Part shown: piece after piece, positions 60,016 to 64,000 of the stretch
Layout of the letters: every line of letters begins with the position of its first letter
How positions within the stretch are numbered: position 1 is the first letter of the stretch
Source of the DNA: Mycobacterium lepraemurium
Lineage (GTDB): Bacteria; Actinomycetota; Actinomycetes; Mycobacteriales; Mycobacteriaceae
Length of the DNA stretch: 64,000 nucleotides
NCBI GenBank assembly: GCA_002291465.1
Contig: CP021238.1
Coordinates: 3,986,524-4,050,523, forward strand
Reading direction: 5' to 3'
Translations under genes and position numbers: made by a program
Notes under the pieces: generated by a model
What the model saw: only the letters and a program-made list of their open reading frames with translations
The model's database searches: none
What the model was told of the DNA's origin: nothing

Positions 60016-60758
60016 CGGGTTCCGGCCTTCCGGGTCCGTGCCGACTTGGGGTGCGGCAGCTTTGCGCGTCGCGCTGAAACTACGGTTGCGGGGGGACGCA
60101 AATAGTTCGCGCCACATGTCACCACCCTGACATCAGCGGCGCCCGATGCTGTCATCACACGCCGATATCGGTCAACTTCCTCCGCCGCCCGCTCCCCCTT
60201 GATGGCGAGCATCCGGCCGTCGGGGAGTAGCAACGGCATACTCCACTTCGTCAGCTTGTCCAACGCTGCAACCGCTCGCGACACCGCTGCATCCCTCGCC
60301 CCGAACCGGTCCCGCACAGGCTGCTCTTCCGCGCGCCCACGGACCACCTCGACGGCTAACCCTAGTTCGTCAACGACCTCGGTGAGAAACTCGCTGCGTC
60401 GCAAGAGCGGCTCCAGCAATACCACCTCGAGATCGGGTCGCGCGATGGCCAACGGGATGCCGGGCAGCCCCGCCCCGCTGCCGATGTCGATGATCCGATC
60501 GCCGCGGCCCAGGAGTTCGGCGACCGCCACACTGTTGAGGATGTGGCGATCCCAGATGCGGTCAACTTCCCGCGGGCCGAGCAGGCCCCGCTCGACGCCC
60601 GCGGCGCCGAGGACTTCCGCAAACCGCTGCGCGGTCGCGAGGCGGGGGCCGAACAACGCCCCGGCAGACTCCGGTACGGCACCGAGCTCCGCGGCGGGTG
60701 GCACCTTCGCACCGCCCGCTGCCGGCCCGGCCGGACCGACATGTTTCACGTGAAACAT
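60012..60758 (-). CDS. rsmG: 16S rRNA (guanine-N7) methyltransferase RsmG/GidB
   Basis: This 248-residue protein starts at ATG 60758 and opens MFHVKHVGPAG; these first codons are themselves the parS site 60742-60757. The SAM-binding motif IDIGSGAGLPGIPLAIARPD and AVSRAVAALDKLTKW are typical of RsmG. It methylates G527 (E. coli numbering) of 16S rRNA, and its loss gives low-level streptomycin resistance. It overlaps parA by four bases. It is intact. Confidence 0.95.
   Translation of the reverse strand: MFHVKHVGPAGPAAGGAKVPPAAELGAVPESAGALFGPRLATAQRFAEVLGAAGVERGLLGPREVDRIWDRHILNSVAVAELLGRGDRIIDIGSGAGLPGIPLAIARPDLEVVLLEPLLRRSEFLTEVVDELGLAVEVVRGRAEEQPVRDRFGARDAAVSRAVAALDKLTKWSMPLLLPDGRMLAIKGERAAEEVDRYRRVMTASGAADVRVVTCGANYLRPPATVVSARRAKLPHPKSARTRKAGTR
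60742..60757. promoter_or_regulatory. parS site 2 (overlapping the rsmG start)
   Basis: A second perfect TGTTTCACGTGAAACA palindrome lies 912 bases from the first. It overlaps the beginning of rsmG so that ATG-TTT-CAC-GTG-AAA-CAT serves both as coding sequence (MFHVKH) and as ParB-binding site. Confidence 0.97.
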
Positions 60759-60836
60759 CCCTTAGTTAGCGCGTGTACTTCAACGTTCGGACGGCCGCCA
60801 CACGGCAGCGAACTACACCGCTGTAACTTCGGGCGG

Positions 60837-61400
60837 TCAGTCGTGCAGGACGACCACGCGTCGCGACGGCTCGACGCCCTCGCTTTCGCTGTGCACCCCG
60901 GGCACCGCCGCGACGGCGTCGTGCACGATCTTGCGCTCGAACGGGGTCATCGGCGCCAGCTCTTCGCGTTGCCCCGATTCGAGCACCCGCCGCGCCACCT
61001 TGTCGCCCAGTGCCGCCAGTTCCTCCCGGCGCCGCCGACGCCAGCTCGCGATGTCGAGCATCAGCCGGCTCCGCACTCCGGTCTTCTGGTACACGGCGAG
61101 CCGGGTGAGCTCCTGCAGCGCATCCAGAACCTCGCCGCCGCGGCCCACCAACTTGTTCAGGTCGTCGCTGCCGTCGATGCTCACCACAGCCCGGCTGCCC
61201 TCGACGTCCAAGTCGATGTCGCCGTCGAAGTCCAACAGGTCCAGCAGCTCCTCGAGGTAGTCGCCGGCGATCTCGCCCTCGGCGACCAACCGCTCCTCCA
61301 GATCGTCGGCCTCGCCGCCGTCGGCCGGTTCCGGCTCGGCGGGCGCTGCGGTGTCGAGTTCGGTCTCCACGTCGCGTTCGGTGGTGTCGGCGTCTGCCAT
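60837..61400 (-). CDS. Jag/KhpB-like RNA-binding protein (Rv3920c-type)
   Basis: This is a 187-residue protein. ATG 61400 (MADADTTERDVETELDTAAP) gives exactly the length I recall for Rv3920c; an earlier ATG at 61445 is less likely. An acidic N-terminus is followed by a KH domain (DGSDDLNKLVGRGGEVLDAL) and an R3H domain (RLMLDIASWRRRRREELAAL). Jag/KhpB proteins bind RNA and influence cell-wall growth and sporulation or division in other bacteria. It is in the rpmH-to-parB gene series. It is intact. Confidence 0.9.
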   Translation of the reverse strand: MADADTTERDVETELDTAAPAEPEPADGGEADDLEERLVAEGEIAGDYLEELLDLLDFDGDIDLDVEGSRAVVSIDGSDDLNKLVGRGGEVLDALQELTRLAVYQKTGVRSRLMLDIASWRRRRREELAALGDKVARRVLESGQREELAPMTPFERKIVHDAVAAVPGVHSESEGVEPSRRVVVLHD

Positions 61401-61481
61401 GTCTTTATCTCCCTCATCCATGGGCTGCAGCCCAGTTAGGGTCACCCTGCCAGGGCGGCCCCGATAGCTTGTCCGCCCCGA

Positions 61482-62543
61482 TCAGCGTTTGCGATTTTTC
61501 GGTCGCGCCCCGGGACGCGGGGTGCGGCTCGGCCCGTCGCTGCCCCCGCCGGCTTGCCCCTTGGTGGCGCGGGCGTCCGGCTGGGCCGCGTCGGCATCCA
61601 CACCGTTGCCTGCGACCGCCTTGGGGCTGCGCTTCGGCTTGGCGCCCGGCGCCGGGGCATTGGCCGCGCGGCGCTGAATCGCTTCCTGCTTCTTGGCTTC
61701 GTCTTCCTTTTCGATCATGCCGAACACGTACTGCTGCTGACCGAACGTCCAGATGTTGTTGGCGAACCAGTACAGGATGATGGCCAACGGCAGGAACGGC
61801 CCACCAACCACCACGCCGAGCGGAAACACATACAGCGCAAGCTTGTTCATCATCGCCGTCTGCGGGTTGGCGGGCGCCTCCGGGCTTTGACGCGCCACCG
61901 ACGCCCGGCTGTTGAAGTACGTCGCGGCGCCGGCCAGGGTCATCACCGGCAGGCCGACCGCGATCACCGCCGGGCGGCTGAAATACGTGAACGCGTCCAG
62001 CCCGGTACGCTGGGTCATGAACGCGCCGATCGGTGCGCCGAACAAGTTAGCGTCCAGGAAGTGCCCCACATCGGTCGGGGCGAAGACGTAGTTTCCGGTC
62101 AGCCGGTTCTGCACCACCGACAGGTGCGGTTGCCCAAAGCCCCCTGCGGTTCGGTTGAACGACCGCAACACGTGATACAGACCGAGGAACACCGGGATCT
62201 GCGCCAGCATCGGCAGACAGCCCAGGATCGGATTGAACCCGTGCTCGCGCTGCAGCTTCTGCATCTCCAACGCCATGCGCTGCCGGTCCTTGCCGTACTT
62301 CTTCTGCAGCGCCTTGATCTGCGGTTGCAGCTCCTGCATCTGCCGGGTGGTGCGGATCTGCCGCACGAACGGCTTGTACAGCAGCGCCCGCAGGGTGAAC
62401 ACCAAGAACATCACTGACAGCGCCCAGGCGAAGAAGTTCGACGGCCCGAGCATGGCGGCGAACAACTTGTACCAGACCCACATGATCCACGACACCGGGT
62501 AGTAGACGAAGTCGAGGCTGAAGAAATCAAACAAGAGATTCAC
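61482..62543 (-). CDS. yidC: Membrane protein insertase YidC
   Basis: This 353-residue protein from GTG 62543 has membrane helices at about 10-35, 105-125 and 180-260. The conserved YidC segment RTTRQMQELQPQIKALQKKY precedes the positively charged hairpin. The C-terminal tail is basic (PRPGARPKNRKR). YidC inserts and folds inner-membrane proteins with or without Sec. Its start lies inside the last codons of yidD. It is intact. Confidence 0.95.
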   Translation of the reverse strand: MNLLFDFFSLDFVYYPVSWIMWVWYKLFAAMLGPSNFFAWALSVMFLVFTLRALLYKPFVRQIRTTRQMQELQPQIKALQKKYGKDRQRMALEMQKLQREHGFNPILGCLPMLAQIPVFLGLYHVLRSFNRTAGGFGQPHLSVVQNRLTGNYVFAPTDVGHFLDANLFGAPIGAFMTQRTGLDAFTYFSRPAVIAVGLPVMTLAGAATYFNSRASVARQSPEAPANPQTAMMNKLALYVFPLGVVVGGPFLPLAIILYWFANNIWTFGQQQYVFGMIEKEDEAKKQEAIQRRAANAPAPGAKPKRSPKAVAGNGVDADAAQPDARATKGQAGGGSDGPSRTPRPGARPKNRKR

Positions 62544-62874
62544 TCTCCCCTCGCGTCACTCGGACCGCCCAAGCGTCGCTGGCATCTTGGCAATTCACCC
62601 GGCATCCGGGGCGCTCGGGGATCGGGTCCCAGCCACCCTGGTGCCATGGTCCGCACTTGGCGACTCTGGCCGCGGCCAGCCAACTCCCCCGGATCGGGCC
62701 GTACCCGTCCAGCGCGTCCACTGCGTACTGGCTGCAGGTCGGAACGAAGCGACAAGTCGCCGGACGTAGCGGCGACACCATATGCCGGTAGAGCTGAATC
62801 AGGAAAATCAGTCCGCGGGCGACGGTTCGGCCGGCGCCGCGAATGGCCGCGCGGGACCGCGCCGGTCCGGTCAC
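62527..62874 (-). CDS. yidD: Membrane protein insertion efficiency factor YidD
   Basis: This is a 115-residue protein. GTG 62874 was chosen because it overlaps the rnpA stop (GTGA). The family core YRHMVSPLRPATCRFVPTCS, then QYAVDALDGYGPIRGSW and KCGPWHQGGWDPIP, carries the conserved cysteines. YidD is thought to help YidC-dependent insertion. Its 3' end overlaps the yidC start by 17 bases. It is intact. Confidence 0.93.
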   Translation of the reverse strand: MTGPARSRAAIRGAGRTVARGLIFLIQLYRHMVSPLRPATCRFVPTCSQYAVDALDGYGPIRGSWLAAARVAKCGPWHQGGWDPIPERPGCRVNCQDASDAWAVRVTRGESESLV

Positions 62875-63230
62875 GGCCCGGTTCCCGCCGGCATGCGCCG
62901 CAGGCACCGCTGCAGTTCCTGCGCCAGGCGCCCCGACGACACGGTCCGGCTGCCGGGCAGCGCGCGAATCACCAGCCGGTCGGATGGTTCGAGTTCGCCG
63001 AGCAGGGGCCGGGCCACGTGACGCAGCCGGCGGGCCACGCGGTGTCGTTGCACCGCCGTCCCAACGGCCTTCCTGACGACCAGCCCGACCCGGGGGCCCG
63101 CGGATCGGTCGTCAGGTTCGGAGTCGCGCCGGAAGTGGACGACGATGTCGGGCTGTGCCATGCGGGTTCCGTGCTTCACCGTCGCGTCAAACTCGGTTGA
63201 CCGCGTCATGCGGTTGCGTGCGGGAAGCAC
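62871..63230 (-). CDS. rnpA: Ribonuclease P protein component
   Basis: This 119-residue basic protein from GTG 63230 (LPARNRMTRSTEFDATVKHG) has the RnpA signature RHRVARRLRHVARPLL. It is the protein subunit of RNase P, which matures the 5' ends of tRNAs. It is 21 bases downstream of rpmH and overlaps yidD. It is intact. Confidence 0.95.
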   Translation of the reverse strand: MLPARNRMTRSTEFDATVKHGTRMAQPDIVVHFRRDSEPDDRSAGPRVGLVVRKAVGTAVQRHRVARRLRHVARPLLGELEPSDRLVIRALPGSRTVSSGRLAQELQRCLRRMPAGTGP

Positions 63231-63251
63231 CGCGAAAGACCTGGCGTGCGA

Positions 63252-63395
63252 TCAGGCAGAAAGCGCGCGGCGACCCTTGCGGCGCCGACGGGACACAATC
63301 GCGCGCCCGGCGCGCGTGCGCATCCGCAACCGGAAGCCATGCACGCGGGCTCGGCGCCGGTTATTCGGCTGGAAGGTCCGCTTGCCCTTGCCCAC
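63252..63395 (-). CDS. rpmH: 50S ribosomal protein L34
   Basis: This is a 47-residue protein from GTG 63395. It is strongly basic, with the L34 signature KRTFQPNNRRRARVHGFRLR and a C-terminal RRRKGRRALSA. It is first in the leftward series rpmH-rnpA-yidD-yidC-jag-rsmG-parA-parB and is divergent from dnaA, which must lie to the right of the window. Confidence 0.97.
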   Translation of the reverse strand: MGKGKRTFQPNNRRRARVHGFRLRMRTRAGRAIVSRRRRKGRRALSA

Positions 63396-64000
63396 GACGT
63401 TCTCCTCGTTGTTTGCCGTCCGACCGCTCAGACTGTTCGCTTCGGGCTCGTCTGCGGTTCGACCGGAGGGTGGTCTTGCTGCTCCTGGCCGGCGCGGTCC
63501 CCAAGTGGTGCTGGGTCGCAGCCGTATCGCCGACTTTCGGGCGACTGTTTGAGGGTACTGACGAGCCTTCGCCTGGTCAAACCTGGTCTACCGCAACGCA
63601 GCCGCGCCCGGCCGGTACCGAGATTTCGCATTCCGCTCCCGCTGGCCACTCGGGTCAACTAACCTACCGAGCCGAAGCAAGCCCCAGTCACCCTAAACGA
63701 CCGGATTGGAGTACAGCGGAACGGTTGGCAGCCGCACGGAAAACTGTTAGCTTCTGCCAAGTCGTTTTAGACTACGAACAGCGCTCGACAACGAAGCAAG
63801 AATGGTAGATCAACTAGCTGCCTAGACAACCTTTTCCGGGTTTTCTTCCAGCGCGGAGATCGCGGGCCGTCGCCGGCAGGTTGTGGTTCGCATACGATCA
63901 TCCTGTCCACACCTGTGTATAACTATGTGGACAGTTGTTTTGTCGCCAAGCGTGAGTTGTACTTCGACCCGGGACGTTCGAGAACCAGGGAGATGCGTCG
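63396..64000. other. rpmH-dnaA intergenic region (origin-proximal)
   Basis: No coding frame is credible in these 605 bases. GC falls towards the right, as in other mycobacterial rpmH-dnaA regions, which hold the divergent promoters of rpmH and dnaA. A cluster of DnaA-box-like sequences lies at 63903-63934. dnaA itself is expected to start just beyond 64000 on the plus strand. The main oriC in mycobacteria is between dnaA and dnaN, outside this window. Confidence 0.85.
63903..63934. promoter_or_regulatory. Cluster of three DnaA-box-like sites
   Basis: Within 32 bases are CTGTCCACA (63903-63911, plus), TTATACACA (63922-63914, minus) and CTGTCCACA (63934-63926, minus). These differ by at most one base from the mycobacterial box TTGTCCACA or match the classical TTATACACA. 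The outer two are inverted about the central AT-rich box. They probably mediate DnaA autoregulation or assist origin firing. Confidence 0.65.

Overview
The window is a stretch of a slow-growing mycobacterial chromosome that ends at the replication origin. The evidence is high GC, very frequent GTG starts, and the gene order rpmH-rnpA-yidD-yidC-jag-gid-parA-parB-cwlM-trxC-trxB2-rsmA-sigM-murJ-mutT4-pcnA. Many proteins read almost residue for residue like their Mycobacterium tuberculosis/M. avium counterparts as I remember them. More than twenty genes are broken by frameshifts, nonsense codons, short tandem duplications or truncation, while the housekeeping genes beside them are intact. That mosaic suggests an M. 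avium-complex-derived organism in reductive evolution. M. lepraemurium is my best guess, by inference and not by any database search.

Layout. 1-844: start of an AAA-type regulator. 975-5340: dnaK-grpE-dnaJ-hspR heat-shock operon with an HspR operator and a SigH-type promoter. 5419-6666: a decayed RES-type toxin-antitoxin pair. 6802-11601: a lipoprotein, a dead sugar transporter, a Thr-tailed membrane protein and a broken membrane-anchored Hsp70-like protein. 11827-20502: an Fe-S oxidoreductase with a PKAEA repeat tail, an aspC-type aminotransferase, a YibE/F protein, rmlA, two small genes (one broken) and udgA. 20588-25487: an array of four DUF7159-like proteins, of which one is intact. 25488-30882: remnants of the Rv3761-Rv3767 neighbourhood (APH-like, SDR, alkylsulfatase, tcrX stub, methyltransferase) plus two small membrane proteins behind a SigF-like promoter. 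30970-32318: tRNA-Arg, tRNA-Ser and hisC. 32592-37924: broken MmpL and EccC (type VII secretion) genes. 38175-45745: small membrane/secreted proteins, a DUF1023-type hydrolase, pcnA, and a toxin-like pseudogene followed by two membrane proteins. 45832-64000: the conserved origin-proximal block, with two parS sites and a DnaA-box cluster before dnaA, which lies just beyond the right edge.

Functional themes. Proteostasis: DnaK/GrpE/DnaJ under HspR. Cell wall: RmlA, UdgA, MurJ, CwlM and YidC. Redox: TrxB2/TrxC under a SigH-type promoter. Chromosome segregation: ParA/ParB/parS. Type VII secretion, MmpL transport, TA and sigma-M functions are eroded. SigM itself is frameshifted in its DNA-recognition helix although its anti-sigma factor RsmA is intact.

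Gene order also shows rearrangement. Genes that in M. tuberculosis lie just after the origin (about Rv0350 down to Rv0322) are joined near 25,487 to genes that lie just before it (about Rv3761 onward). This is the signature of an inversion spanning the origin. The Rv names come from memory of H37Rv and should be confirmed by alignment.
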